Source: Molossus alvarezi (lineage: Eukaryota; Chordata; Mammalia; Chiroptera; Molossidae). Taken from it: a stretch of 64,000 bases of DNA. The notes beneath the pieces were generated by a model, which saw only the letters and a program-made list of their open reading frames with translations, did not search any database and was not told the DNA's origin. The stretch covers positions 220,050,290 to 220,114,289 of the forward strand of contig CM073885.1 in NCBI GenBank assembly GCA_037176705.1, written 5' to 3'. Positions 11,638 through 22,760 of this stretch are shown one piece after another. How positions within the stretch are numbered: the stretch's first letter is position 1; each line of letters starts with the position of its first letter. The translations under genes and the position numbers were made by a program.

Positions 11638-12120
11638 TTTTTTTATCCTCACCCGAGGATATTTTTCCACTTTTTTTTTTTTGTACAGATAGAGTGGGAG
11701 GGAGAGAGAAAGGAAAGGAGAGAGAGAGAGAAACGTCGATGTGAAGGGACACATCGAGTGGCTGCCACCCGCATGACCAACCAGGGCCGGGGATAAACTG
11801 CAACCGAAGTACGTGCCCTTAGCGGGAACTGAACCCGGGTCTCTCCGGACCGCAGGCCGACGCTCTAACCGCTGAGCCAAACCGGCCAGGGCATATTTTT
11901 CCATTTTTTGTACAGATAGAGTGGGAGGGAGAGAGAGGAAGGGAGAGAGAGAGAGAAACATCGACGTGAAGGGACAGACACATCGAGTGGCTGCCACCCG
12001 CACGACCAACCAGGGCCGGGGACAAACTGCAACCGAAGTACGTGCCCTTAGCGGGAACCGAACCCGGTCTCTCCGGACCGCAGGCCGACGCTCTAACCGC
12101 TGAGCCAAACTGGCCAGGGC
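11638..12120 (-). mobile_element. Dimeric VES SINE (two head-to-tail form-A units)
   Basis: Two antisense VES units (about 11638-11892 and 11893-12120) lie head to tail. The second lacks its terminal TCCTC..GAGGAT segment, and there is no target repeat between the units. One TSD (caaaataaagattttttt) flanks the pair, starting at 11619 and at 12121, so the pair looks like one insertion. The units differ at about a dozen positions. Both share the gtgaagggacacatcg and cgaagtacg variants. Confidence 0.88.
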
Positions 12121-12124
12121 CAAA

Positions 12125-12515
12125 ATAAAGATTTTTTTCCCCAGCTGCCTTTACAGCTCAGTGTAGCCGTGTGATCCAGTTCTGGTCAATGGAATGTGAG
12201 TGGAAGTGTTGGAAAGTATATAACTTCTAAGAAGTGTCCTTGGAGAGGGTTTGTGCTCTTCTCTTTGTCCTTCTTCCTTCCTGCTAGCTGGGAAGCAGAA
12301 ACTGATGGCTGGTGCAGGAACAACCATCTGGACCATAAAAGGTCAATCCCACTTTGAGAACTCGTGGAACAACAAGAGGGAGGAACACGATGATTGCAGA
12401 GTATTAGACCAACTCTGGGCTGCCCATGGTTATGTGGGTGAAAATAAACCTCTATCTTAATAAGACTGTAATTTTGGTTTTCTGTCACTCTTAGCTGAAC
12501 CTAGTCCTAATATAA
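12125..12515 (+). mobile_element. Old LTR-like interspersed repeat
   Basis: Contains ccagttctggtcaatggaat, ttccttcctgctagctggg and aaaataaacctctatctt, the layout of an ancient solo LTR with its polyA signal. Confidence 0.5.
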
Positions 12516-12740
12516 CCATGTACCTGCCACGTGCCAGCACCTTCTCTAAGTACCGTCTGTGGAAACACTTGACACGCATTAACTCAGTGATTGCCCACAT
12601 CAAACCAATGAGATGAGCACTTCTACCACCCACTCCCACTGTGAGATGGGAAAACTGAGGCTCAGAATAACTAAATGCCTTCCCCAAGTTCATACTGATT
12701 TTACACGGAAGACGCTGTATCCCCAGAGTCCATGTCTAAA
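12515..12740 (-). repeat. MIR SINE
   Basis: gtgagatgggaaaactgaggc followed by ccttccccaagttcat is the antisense MIR core. Confidence 0.7.
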
Positions 12741-12906
12741 ACTATCCTGCTGAGACACCGACAAATTAATGAAACCCAGAGCAAACCGATAATGATGGAA
12801 ACTAAACTAACAGTAATACACGATTAATAAGTAAAAAAGAATTGCGATCAGAACCTCAGACACCTCAAATATAATAGTGATGACACATGATAAGAAATTG
12901 GCCTTT

Positions 12907-13224
12907 GGCCCTGGCCAGTTTAGCTCAGCAGTTAGAGTGTTGGCCTGTGGACCAAAGAGTTGCAGGTTTGATTCTGGTCAAAGGTACGATGCCTGGCCCG
13001 GGTTGGGGTCGTGCGGGAGGCAAATAACCGATGCGTTTTTCTCTGTACCGCAGGTTGACGCTCTAACCACTGAGCAAAACTGGCCAGGGCCAATGCGTTT
13101 TTCTCACATCGATGTTTCTCTCTTTCTCCCTCTCTCCTTCCCTTCCTCCCTCCCATTCTATCTGGAAAAAAAAATCAATGGAAAAATATCCTCAGATGAA
13201 GATTAAAAAAAAAAAAAAGAAAGA
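12907..13224 (+). mobile_element. VES SINE containing a nested head-only VES fragment
   Basis: TSD aagaaattggccttt at about 12892-12906 and 13225-13239. A 49-base antisense VES head sits at 13044-13092 within the body, flanked by a 13-base repeat (atgcgtttttctc). Confidence 0.88.
13044..13092 (-). mobile_element. Head-only VES fragment nested in a VES
   Basis: Antisense tRNA-like head only (ends actggccagggcca), with neither body nor A-tail, yet bounded by direct repeats at 13031-13043 and 13093-13105. Confidence 0.8.
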
Positions 13225-13239
13225 AAGAAATTGGCCTTT

Positions 13240-13709
13240 TGAAATTGGGAGAAACCCAACTCTCTGTATATATACACTTGCCAAGCGTTCTTGTGTCTGC
13301 CAGACTTTTTAGTAGAGTGCTAAATTAGAATCCTTAGCACTCTCTAGATGTGTGACAATTGCAGTTTATAAATATTAAATTTTAATAACACATTTAGGAG
13401 ATGACTAAGTGTCCCCTAGCTGCATGCAAAACTGAACATCTGTGGAATTACACATCCTTCACATGTAATGAAAGAAGTGTGCATTTGTTCAATTCAGGAG
13501 GACCTGCAGGGCCTACCTTGAGAATCATCTTATAAAATGCTGTATGTGAAATTAAGCCTCTGGTTTTAAATCCATAGCCCTCTGTTTCTTGTTTCTTTCT
13601 ATCTCATATTGTCTCATATGTTTCTGTATGTCTCATGTTGGTTTGAAATGTAGGACATGGAATGTTGTGAGATGATTAAATTCACTTAACACTTGCAACA
13701 CCCACTCCT
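13240..13709. other. Intergenic, nothing assigned
   Basis: No family recognised. Confidence 0.5.
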
Positions 13710-13832
13710 TGCAACTGCATGGCATTGGGGACAAAATAATGATGAAGAATGACCCTTACCCTCTGGAAACACACTGCCAGTCCACTCGGGGAGACACGAC
13801 CAAGGCAAGTGCAACCCAAGGTGAGGTGTACC

Positions 13833-14087
13833 TTTTTTTTTTTTTTTTAATCCTCATCAGAGGACATTATTTTGCACTTATCTTCAGATAGAGGGAGGGA
13901 GAGAGGATGGAGAGAAAGAGAAACATCGACGTGTCTGTGAGACACATCAAGTGGTTGCCACCCACATGACACCAACTGGGGCCAGGCACAAACTGCAACT
14001 GAAGTACATGCCCTTAGTGGGAATCGAACCTGGGACTCTCTGGTTTGTGGGCCAACGCTCTAACTGATTAGCCAAACTGGCCAGGGC
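13833..14087 (-). mobile_element. VES SINE, form A
   Basis: TSD gaggtgtacc at 13823-13832 and 14088-14097. Directly followed by the L1 at 14101. Confidence 0.92.
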
Positions 14088-14100
14088 GAGGTGTACCATA

Positions 14101-14825
14101 ATAAGGTATGTTCTAAACAACAAGTGTTGGCGAGGGTGTGAAGAAAAGGGGACTCTAGTACACTGCTGGTGGGAATGCAGACTGGTGCAGCCACTATGGA
14201 AAACACTATGGTGTTACCTCAGAAAATTAAAAATTGAATTGCCATTTGACCCAATGATCCCACTTCCAGGAATATACCCTAAGAAGCCTGAAACACCAAT
14301 CAGAAAGAATATATGTACCCCCATGTTCATAGCAGCACTATTTACAATAGCTAAGATCTGGAAACAGCCCAAGAGTCCATCAGTAGATGAATGGATAAAA
14401 AAGCCGTGATACATATACACAATGGAGTACTACGCAGCTGTAAGAAAGAAAGATCTCTTATCCTTTGAGACGACATGGAGGGACCTGGGAAGGATTGTCC
14501 TCAGCAAAACATGTCAAGCAGAGAAAGACAAATATCACATGATCTCACTTATTTGTGGAATATAATGAACATAACAATCTGAGGAACAGGGCAGACCCAG
14601 AGACGTGAAAGTAGGGTACAGACTGACAACCCTCAGAAGAGGGGTTTGGGGGGAGGGAAGAGATAAACCACAGAACTTATATGCACGTACGTATAACCGA
14701 TGGACATGGACAACAAAGCTGGGTTTGGGGTGGGGGGGATGGGGAGGAGGGTGTCAATGGGGAAAAAAAGGAGAAACATCTGTAACAAAAATAAATTAAT
14801 AAAAAAAAATAAGGTATGTTCTAAA
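14101..14825 (+). mobile_element. 5'-truncated L1 (3' end of ORF2 plus 3'UTR) with its TSDs
   Basis: Begins inside the ORF2 C-terminal region (the frame 14185-14409 reads LPFDPMIPLPGIYPKK, a typical L1 ORF2 tail), continues through a G-rich polypurine 3'UTR (14640-14770) and ends in an A-rich tail. A perfect 17-base TSD (ataaggtatgttctaaa) lies at 14101-14117 and 14809-14825. The exact TSD and limited decay suggest a fairly young insertion. It lies 14 bases from the VES at 13833-14087. Confidence 0.92.
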
Positions 14826-15020
14826 GGAAGAGAAAGAAAGTGATTATTTGTGACTCTGGATATTAGAGAAGGCTTGAATAATCACTGGGACTCTGCCAAA
14901 TGGAGCAAAGAGAAACTGTGCTGAGAAAAAGACTAACAAAAGCACAAAGCTATTGCAAAAAGAGGTTTAGGGAGTGACAAGTAGCCCAGGGCATTTATTT
15001 ATTTAAAATTATATTCATGG

Positions 15021-15279
15021 CCCTGACCGGTTTGGCTCAGAGGTAGAGCGTCGGCCCACAGACCAATGAGTCGAGGGTTCGATTTCGGCCAGGGCAGTGC
15101 CTCAGTTGCAGATCGGTCCCCAGCCCTGATCCAGTTCATACGGGAGGCAACCAGTCGATGTGTCCCTCTCACGTCAATGTGTCTCTGTCTTTTCCTTTCT
15201 CTCCCTCTCTTTGCCTCCAACTCCATATCTGAAGATAAATGGAAAAAATATCCCCAAGTAAAGATAAAAAAATAAAAAT
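15021..15279 (+). mobile_element. VES SINE, form A
   Basis: TSD aaaattatattcatgg at 15005-15020 and 15280-15295, perfect. Confidence 0.92.
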
Positions 15280-15566
15280 AAAATTATATTCATGGACTAC
15301 TATATAATGTACATTGTGAAAACAAACATAAATAGAAATTATAGGGAAAAATTGGCAATTCTAAAGGTACTGCTAGTCATGAACATGGAAAAATTGAGTA
15401 GCTTAAAATCAGTGAGAATGAAAACTGTTTTCGATTTTGTTTTCTAACTTTATAATGTCAAACAATATGAAACTGAGCAATTTATTGATGCTTGTCTGGG
15501 TGCTTTATTTTTTTCCAGGAAAGACAGATTAGAAAAGGTTGTGAGAGCAAAAAAATAACCATGACG

Positions 15567-15800
15567 CTCGTCCTGGCCAATGGGGCTTACTTGTCTGGGC
15601 GTCATCCAATGTACCGAAGGGTTGCCAGTTTGATTCCTGGCGGGGCACATGCCCAGGTTGCAGCCTTGATCTCCAGTAGGGGGTGTATGGAAGGCAACCA
15701 ACTGATGTTTCCACTCTTACGTTGATGTTCCTCTTTCTCTCTCCCTCTCCCTTCTTCCCTCTCTAAAAATCAGTAAAGAAAAATATTTTTAAAAAAGGCA
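15567..15800 (+). mobile_element. VES SINE, form B (older)
   Basis: Head ctcgtcctggccaatgggg, body through gggggtgtatggaaggcaac, form B tail. Diverged, with no clean TSD. Confidence 0.8.
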
Positions 15801-15887
15801 TGATATTCTACTTGGGAATGTATATGAACCATTCCTCTATAAACACAAAAATTATAGTCACAACAGACTTTACTTGTATATTGTACA

Positions 15888-15907
15888 CACACACACACAC
15901 ACACAGA
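15888..15907 (+). repeat. (CA)n microsatellite
   Basis: About nine CA units. Confidence 0.9.
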
Positions 15908-16069
15908 TATTGCTAATCATGATGGCTTTTTACATTATTATCAGCTAATACCTCAAGCTCCAATATATACTTAAGGAGGAGCTCATCATTAAAGACGAAG
16001 AGTGTAAATCTCTATTTCAAGTATTCTTTTCCGCAATTTTAAATTTGGGGGCCAAATTCTTGTGAGGGG

Positions 16070-16435
16070 TGGTTAAATGGTTACTGTTACAAGTAATTGC
16101 TGATCTTATCATCAGATAATCCCAATGATCTGAGTGGCCAAATGTCCTTGTACGAGACGGAAGAGGAGAGGCATACAAAAGAAGAGAAGGCTATGTGAAG
16201 ACGAGCCAGATGGGAGCAATGTGGTCACAGCCAAGGAAGCCAGGGAATGCAGATAGTTATCAGGAGCTGGAAGAAGAAAAGAAGGATTCTCTCCAGAGGA
16301 AGTGTGATCCCGCCAATACCTTGATCTTCAAGGTCTAGCCTCCTGAACTGTGAGAGGATAAACTTCTGTTCTTGTAAGCAACCCAGGTTGAGGGAATGCA
16401 TCACAGCAGCCCAAGGACACTAATACACTGTTATT
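16070..16435 (+). mobile_element. MLT1-type MaLR LTR
   Basis: cgagacggaagaggagagg, ccttgatcttcaaggtctagc, gaactgtgagaggataaac and ggacactaatacac fit the 3' two-thirds of an MLT1 LTR. Confidence 0.7.
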
Positions 16436-16964
16436 CCGAGCCCTCTCCACAACTAACATTTTGCTGGTTGTGAACAGACACAGTCCAGGCCCTCATGGAG
16501 TCTGTGTTCTGGTTGAGGGGGTGGTTACGCAAAAATAAACAAATGCAGAAGTTAAAGTTAACAGCGGAGTCACATGCTGTGAAAGTTAAGCTCCAGAATT
16601 GTATATCCCATTGTCCATTTGCCATTTCTACTGAAATGTGTAATGGGCATCTCACACTTAACTTCCCCAAACAGAAGTCCCTGGAGGTGGGAGGGCCCCT
16701 GGGCGGAGGCGGCAATGCAGGGATGAGGAGGGGGAGCCAAGGCAGTGAATAAAAGGGGAGGTGCAAAGCTAGGTCCTTTTTGTTTGTTTTGTTTTAGGAA
16801 AATAAAACAGCTCTAGAGGGTGAAGAGAAAAAGAGGCTGAAGATTCAACAGAGAGAGGAAATAGGAGTAAATCCAAAGAAGGCAGAACTGACCTGGGCCA
16901 AGGTGAGAAAGCAGCACAAGGATCAGGTCTTCGAAGGGAAACAGTAGAACAGAGAAGGGGCTAA
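16436..16964. other. Intergenic, nothing assigned
   Basis: Slightly GC-richer than its surroundings near 16680-16740. Overlapping opposite frames of 111 and 85 codons show no domain. Confidence 0.45.
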
Positions 16965-17170
16965 AGGATGCTGACCCCAGCCGAACATTGGGTTTGAATC
17001 CTGGTTCTGCCACTTTGGGTTATAAAATAGCAGGAAATTACATAATTAGGATCTTGATTTCCTCAACTATAAAGTAAAGATAATAAACAAATAGGAAGTT
17101 GTTAGGAGAATTAAATATATTAATGTGTGTACAGTACTTGGCTCCGTGTCTGGCACAGAGTATGCAATGT
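16965..17170 (+). repeat. MIR SINE
   Basis: gtttgaatcctggttctgcc, then gatttcctcaactataaa and gtgtctggcacagagta, in MIR order. Confidence 0.75.
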
Positions 17171-17224
17171 GTCATTATTTCCATTAAGATTATTAGAAGT
17201 AGCATCAGGTCTAGGATCAGAATG

Positions 17225-17340
17225 TGAACACTGGAAGGAACTTTGGAATCCTCTAGTCTAATTCCCTCGTTGTACAAATGCAGAAACTGAGGCCCAGAGA
17301 GTTTGTAAATTGGCCACGTTTGAAGAGCTAGTTGGGGGCA
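17225..17340 (-). repeat. MIR-like fragment
   Basis: ctctagtctaattccctcg then gcagaaactgaggcccagag. A MIR or related old SINE. Confidence 0.5.
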
Positions 17341-18156
17341 GAGACAAAACTAGAATGCTTGAAGCTTGTGCGTTTTCTGGTGGGCTTCACATAGAGAGTC
17401 AGGCATCATAGTAATACAGGTGGTAACTGGATCTGGGAAAACAGGCAACGTTACTCACGTAGAATCCAGAGAATGAGCAAAGAATGTGGAAAGAAGAGTT
17501 AGCAAGGGAGACTCCGAGTTTGGTCTGAGAGGTAGAAGAAGTAGAAAAGATGGATGGTTGTAGCAGCCAAGACAGACTTCAAGGGGAGAAAATGGTCAAC
17601 TGGATCAAATACTCCAGAGTTGAGGAAAGATTATGACTCTGGTGCAAAATGCTAGATTTAAGTCAACTTAATTCGAGCCTGAGTTCCACAAGACACTAAG
17701 CTCTGAAACTGGGTTTTCCTATTTGTAAAATCAGGAAAGTCTGCTGACCCATTTAACAAATTTAAATCTGTATCTTGTAAAGCAGGCAATGGAGGGAGAC
17801 TTTCTACTTGGGAAGGACCTTAATCCAGACCCTGAAATTGAGCTTGGGTGTCTCTCACACCAGTGTCTGCTGCAGCCACAATCAGCAGACTGACCTTAGG
17901 GGGACAAAACATGGATTTTACAGTTCTTCTCATTACCATAGTACAACTGAGACAAGTTATATTATTTAAGCAAGATACTCCTAAAGGTTGGAGCCCTAAT
18001 GTTGGGGCTGGTCACGAGACTCTTTTCTTCTCTTTCTACATTCCCTCCATAGGTAAAGTCATCTAATCCTATAGCTTTAAAATACCATCTCAGTGCTCAA
18101 AACTCTCAAATGTATATCTCCAGCCCTGACTTCACCCCTCAACAATCGCCTACTCT

Positions 18157-18415
18157 ATTTTTTATTTTATTATATTTTTTAATCCTCACCTGAGGACATT
18201 TTTCCATTTTTTGTTCAGATAGAGTGGGAGGGAAAGAGAGGAAGAGAGAGAGAAACATGGACGTGAAAGGGACACATCGAGTGGCTGCCACCCGCATGAC
18301 CAACCAGGGCCGGGGACAAACCGTAACCGAGGTACATGCCCCCAGCGGGAACCAAACCCGGGTCTCTCTGGACCTCAGGCGGACACTCTAACCGCTGAGC
18401 CAAACTGGCCAGGGC
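18157..18415 (-). mobile_element. VES SINE, form A
   Basis: TSD caatcgcctactct and caattgcctactct (18143-18156, 18416-18429). Inserted into an L2 copy. Confidence 0.92.
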
Positions 18416-19125
18416 CAATTGCCTACTCTAGATCATTACTTAGATGTCTAGTGGTCATCCTCAGCTTAGCCTTTCCAAAAGCAAACACTTGACTTCTTGG
18501 CTACAAACCAGGTCTTACCTCCATATCCCCCATCTTGGTAAATTTATACCCAACCCACAAGCACATTCTCTAGGTTCTATCTCCAGAATATTTTCCAAAT
18601 CTCAGTTCTTCTCTATACCTGATACCTTGCTATTCCAAGCTGCCATCTACTCTCACCTGGCCCTCTGTAGTAGTCTCCCAACTGGATTTTCTGCTTCTAC
18701 TTCAGAGCATCTCCTTAATATGTTCACACAGCAGCCATAGCTGTGTTTAATGCATACATCACGTTACTCTCTTGATTGTAAACCTCCAATGGCTTCTGAT
18801 CACACTTAGACTAAAACCTAAGTCCCATTAGACCTTATAAGATCCACACCTTTCTTACTGGTTTGCCTTCTCACACCAGCTTCCCTCTCTCACTAGGCTC
18901 CAGTTTCTGTTCTTCAAACGTCATGCTCATTGCTGATGTAACATTACCTAGTCTCTCTATCTGGAATGGCTTTCCCCATCCTGTTCCCTCTTCACCATCT
19001 CCACGTGCTTGTCTCTTCCTTACCACCGAGGTCTCTGCTTATTGCTCTCTTCTCAGAGAGGCCTTTGCTGTCCATGCTCGCTAGAATAGCTCTCTGGTCA
19101 ATCTCTACCAAATCCATTGACTTTT

Positions 19126-19349
19126 TTTTTTATCCTCACCCGAGGACATTTTTTGATATTTTGTTCAGATAGAGGGAAAGAGAACAAGAGAGAGAGAAAC
19201 ATCGACGTGAAAGGGACACATCGAGTAGTTGCCACCCGCACAACCCAACCAGGGCCGGGGACAAACTGCAACTGAGGTACGTGCCCTTAGCGGGAACCGA
19301 ACCTTGGTCTCTGGGGACGCTCGAACCGCTGAGCCAAACCGGCCAGGGC
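19126..19349 (-). mobile_element. VES SINE, form A
   Basis: TSD tccattgactttt at 19113-19125 and 19350-19362. It lacks part of the anticodon-like region of the head and lies in the same L2 as the 18157 copy. Confidence 0.92.
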
Positions 19350-19543
19350 TCCATTGACTTTTGTGTCTGATCACTTATCTGGTACTATTTTCTTGTTTGA
19401 TTTTATGTTTATTATCTGTTTCTTTCTTCACTTGAATGTAAGTTTCCTGAAAGCAAAATATTTTGTCTGTTTGGTTTAACCACTTTGTATTCAGCCCCAG
19501 AAAACTGAATACACATGGTAGGCACTTAATAAATACTGACAGG

Positions 19544-19684
19544 GAAGGAAGGAAGGAAGGAAGGAAGGAAGGAAGGAAGGAAGGAAGGAAGGAAGGAAGG
19601 AAGGAAGGAAGGAAGGAAGGAAAGGAGGGAGGGAGGGAGGGAGGGAGGGAGGGAGGGAGGGAGGGAGGGAGGGAGGGAGGGAGG
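19544..19684 (+). repeat. (GGAA)n then (GGGA)n purine microsatellite
   Basis: About twenty GGAA units run into about fifteen GGGA units, a purine strand of about 140 bases, seeded at the 3' end of an L2. Confidence 0.97.
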
Positions 19685-19815
19685 GGCTTAGAACAGGACA
19701 GGGGAATTACATGAAGAGAGCCCTCTATCATTAGATTATCTGGTTTAAAAATCAGAACCCTTAACTTCACCAGAAAATGACTTCCCTTTGTTACTTCAGA
19801 GTGCCCTGGGGAGTG

Positions 19816-19897
19816 TGGAGAGGAGAGGAGAGGAGAGGGGAGGGGAGGGGAGGAGAGGGGAGGGGAGGGGAGGGGAGGGGAGGGGAGAGGAGGGGAA
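19816..19897 (+). repeat. (GGAGA/GGGGA)n purine minisatellite
   Basis: Pentamer purine array, about 82 bases, 130 bases after the preceding array and on the same strand. Confidence 0.95.
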
Positions 19898-20329
19898 TAG
19901 GGGGAGATAAAGAGAGAGAGGAAGACAAAAGGTGGGCAAGTGCCTAGGTTTCCCCTCCTGCCTTTCTATAGTCCACCTTAGCACCAGTTTCACCTGGGGA
20001 TCTGCCCACCTACCTGGATGATTGACACCGGGCAGGTCCACCTTCTTGGGTGGAGATGTCACTCTACACTCACAGTAGAAGTTTGAACTGAAGTCAAAGA
20101 ATAAACACATTGAAATACATCTTACAAGAATACATATTAATAGCAAGGACAGCTACTTTCTGCAAGGCAATGATCTGTTCTACACATTTCTCATACCTGA
20201 TCTGAGGATCAGATAAAGGAGAGTGATCTGGAATTAGACACATGTATATAAGTCATTATATCACACTGTTTGCTGAGTGTATCTGTTGATGAGGAGCAGA
20301 GCAAGTACTACTGGTTAAATGCCACCTGT

Positions 20330-22760
20330 TATTCATGTCCGAATACTAAGGGTTTACACAGATGACTCTGGGTGTCCTCTCCATCCTAGATGACTTCAGT
20401 ATGCCTGTGTGAGAGTCGTTCAGCACCCCTCTCACAGTTTCATGATGTTATCACCTCCAGCGCCTCTCACTTCCACTATGCTTCATCATATGCCCCTTTC
20501 TGAATCTTGTCGGCATCTCTAAACTATTGGGAACCGTAAGCCCCAAGACTTAAGAATATTTGATGTTCTGCTTATAATATTCTAACCTTATAGTTTTATT
20601 TTCCCTTACTCCTATTTACCTGCTTTTCAACCCCAAAGAGGCTTCCTCATACCTTGTCTCTGATCTCCTAGCCCTGAATGAATGCAATAGCCATTTCTCT
20701 TCTTTCCATTCTGTCCTGTCCCAGAGAATCGCTTAACCTGAACTCTGGACTTCAGCCCCATCCCCAAGCCCTGTTCATTAATTATTTACTCTCTTCTCTA
20801 GGTCTCCAACTTATCTTTTCCTGGCTTTCTTCCCTCAGCACACAGACATGATCATATCTCTTCTAACAACTACCAAAAATAAATAAATAAATATTAGATT
20901 ACCTGATCTGACTGATTATCTAGAATCATCTTTTCTCTTTCCTTTCGTGATCAAGTCTTTCTCACCCTACCCTAACCTCACTCACTCCTCACCCCTCTGT
21001 AGCCTGACTTCTGTCCTCACCACTCTCCTGGAACTCTTCCAGACCGGGCCTCAGTGACCTAACTGGCTATGGTCACATTTCACTTCTTATCTAACTTGGC
21101 ATCCTCTCTAGAAAGCTTTTCTCCTTCTGCCTCTGGACTTCTGTGGTACCCTGCTCAGTGGGCTTCCTCTTCCCCTCCAGCTGCTCCTAAGTCTCCCTAA
21201 TAGGTTTCTTTTCCTCTTTCTCTTTGGTAAATGTGGATTTCCCCTACACCCCTTCCCTTCCCACTGCCTGTATATCTCTTTCTAAGCAATTTTATCATTG
21301 CCTGTGGCTTAAATGACCATTTATATATGCTAATGTCATACATTCTTGGAGCCTCGAACCTACATTGCCTTCTAGATATTACTGTTTTATTGAAAAATGT
21401 TTTTATTGATTTTTAGAGAGGAAGGGAGAGGGAGAGAGAGAGAAACATCGATGGGCTGCCTCCAACAACCAGGGCATATGCCCCAACCAGAATCCAACAG
21501 GTGACCTCTTGATACATGGGAGGACACTCAACCAACATCCAACCTGCAGACATTCCTGTTTTTATGGCCTATAGGTGTCTCAAACTTAATACGCCCCACA
21601 TTGAATGTATCATCTTTTCCATTTCTAAAACCGACTCTGGTTTATATTTTCTATACTCGTAGATGGTAACAGTCAGCCATCCAGCAACTCAGGCCAGACA
21701 CATGAGAAAAGCCAAGCTTGCTCCTCACCGCGGGGCTCCTCCGGCTGCAAACCCATGGACTTCGCCCACGAAGTAGCTGTTCAATCCACCTGCTCACCTC
21801 CCGGTCTCCGACACTGCTGAACTCAGCCCTTTGTAGGCCTTTTCTGAATCTTCGCAGTAATTTCCGACTGTTCTGCCTGCTGGCAGCTTCATCTCCCTCT
21901 TCCAGCCTAAACATTTGATACTGCTTTTTGTTTGTTTTATTTTTTTGACATTGTTATTCATTTATATCTTTTATTTTCTTTAGTGTTTTTTTTTTTTCAA
22001 GCTAAAAAAGTAATATGCTCTTATTACAAAACAGCTTATAAGACTATTTTTTAAAAAGGTTAAAGTTGCCCCTCATCTATTCCTCAAATCTTACTCCTAG
22101 ATACATACATACTTTTCTTCCTAAAAATAGGATCTTGGTAAACATGCTGTATAAACATGCTGTATTTCTTCTACTTTAAGAGGAATTTTTAAAATATATT
22201 TTATCATCTCTGAAACCAATATGTACCATAAAATGAACGGTGTCTTAGATTTGATTAAATACACTATTGTTCTGCAATGTGCTTTTTTACTCATTAATAC
22301 GGGTCATGATTCCAAACCAGCACTTACTTCCAGGATGATCTTTCTAAAGTACAAATCTGGTCAGGTCACTACCCTCCCAAAAATTCTTCAAAGGCTCTCC
22401 TCCCACCCCTCATTCATCATCTGACTCCCTCCTACTTTGCAGTCTCCTTCCCAGCACATCCACAAAACCCTCTTTCTTAAAGCCATGTGGATCTATTGGC
22501 AGTTAGTTCTCCAAACACACTATGCTGAGCCACAACTTCGGACTTCTGCATCCTGTTTCCTCTGCCTCTTCCTCACCTCTTCTACCCAGAGTTGCCTCTT
22601 ATTGGAAAATTGTTCCAATCCCCAAGCTGAACCAGGATTCTTCCCTTATGCACTACCTCTCCAGCATCTGGTGCACATCTTTGTTAAGTCACTTAACACA
22701 CAGGTTTGGGCCATTTCTCTTGTTAATTGCACCCAATAAATAGTGAGTTCTTGAGTATGT
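20330..22760 (+). mobile_element. L2 LINE, long decayed copy
   Basis: Pieces at about 20330-21390, 21546-21915 and 22270-22745 follow the order of the L2 ORF2 and 3' region (the gaccactcc-, cttttcctggctttcttcc- and gatctttctaaagtac-type segments, then a degraded tail ending cccaataaatag). It is interrupted by VES 21396-21545 and by another old repeat at 21920-22260. No open frame remains. Confidence 0.65.
21396..21545 (-). mobile_element. VES SINE, form B, partial
   Basis: Starts tttttattgatttttagag and ends in a decayed head (ggacactcaaccaac). About 150 bases remain. Confidence 0.75.

Larger units (their letters stand above)
13710..14998 (-). mobile_element. L2 LINE remnant, antisense, split by VES and L1
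   Basis: Sequence at 13710-13832 (tggcattggggacaaaataatg) continues after the VES and L1 at 14826-14998 (ttagagaaggcttgaataat), matching the antisense L2 3' region. The two insertions are therefore later than the L2. Confidence 0.55.
17980..19540 (+). mobile_element. L2 LINE, 3' part, split by two VES
   Basis: The segments 17980-18142, 18430-19112 and 19363-19540 read as one L2 sense copy: ttctctttctacattccctcc, the caatggcttctgatcacac region, ctctggaatggctttccc, and the tail catggtaggcacttaataaa. The (AAGG)n array starts directly at its 3' end. Confidence 0.8.

Noticed and set aside
11575..12123. 182-codon minus-strand frame
   Set aside because: It is the translation of the dimeric VES. 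The same Leu-Glu-Arg / Leu-Ser-Leu peptides recur at every VES copy.
19375..20146. Pro/Ser- and Glu/Gly-Lys-rich frames on both strands
   Set aside because: Produced by the GGAA/GGGA/GGAGA arrays. Not a protein, and not a CRISPR array because there are no spacers.
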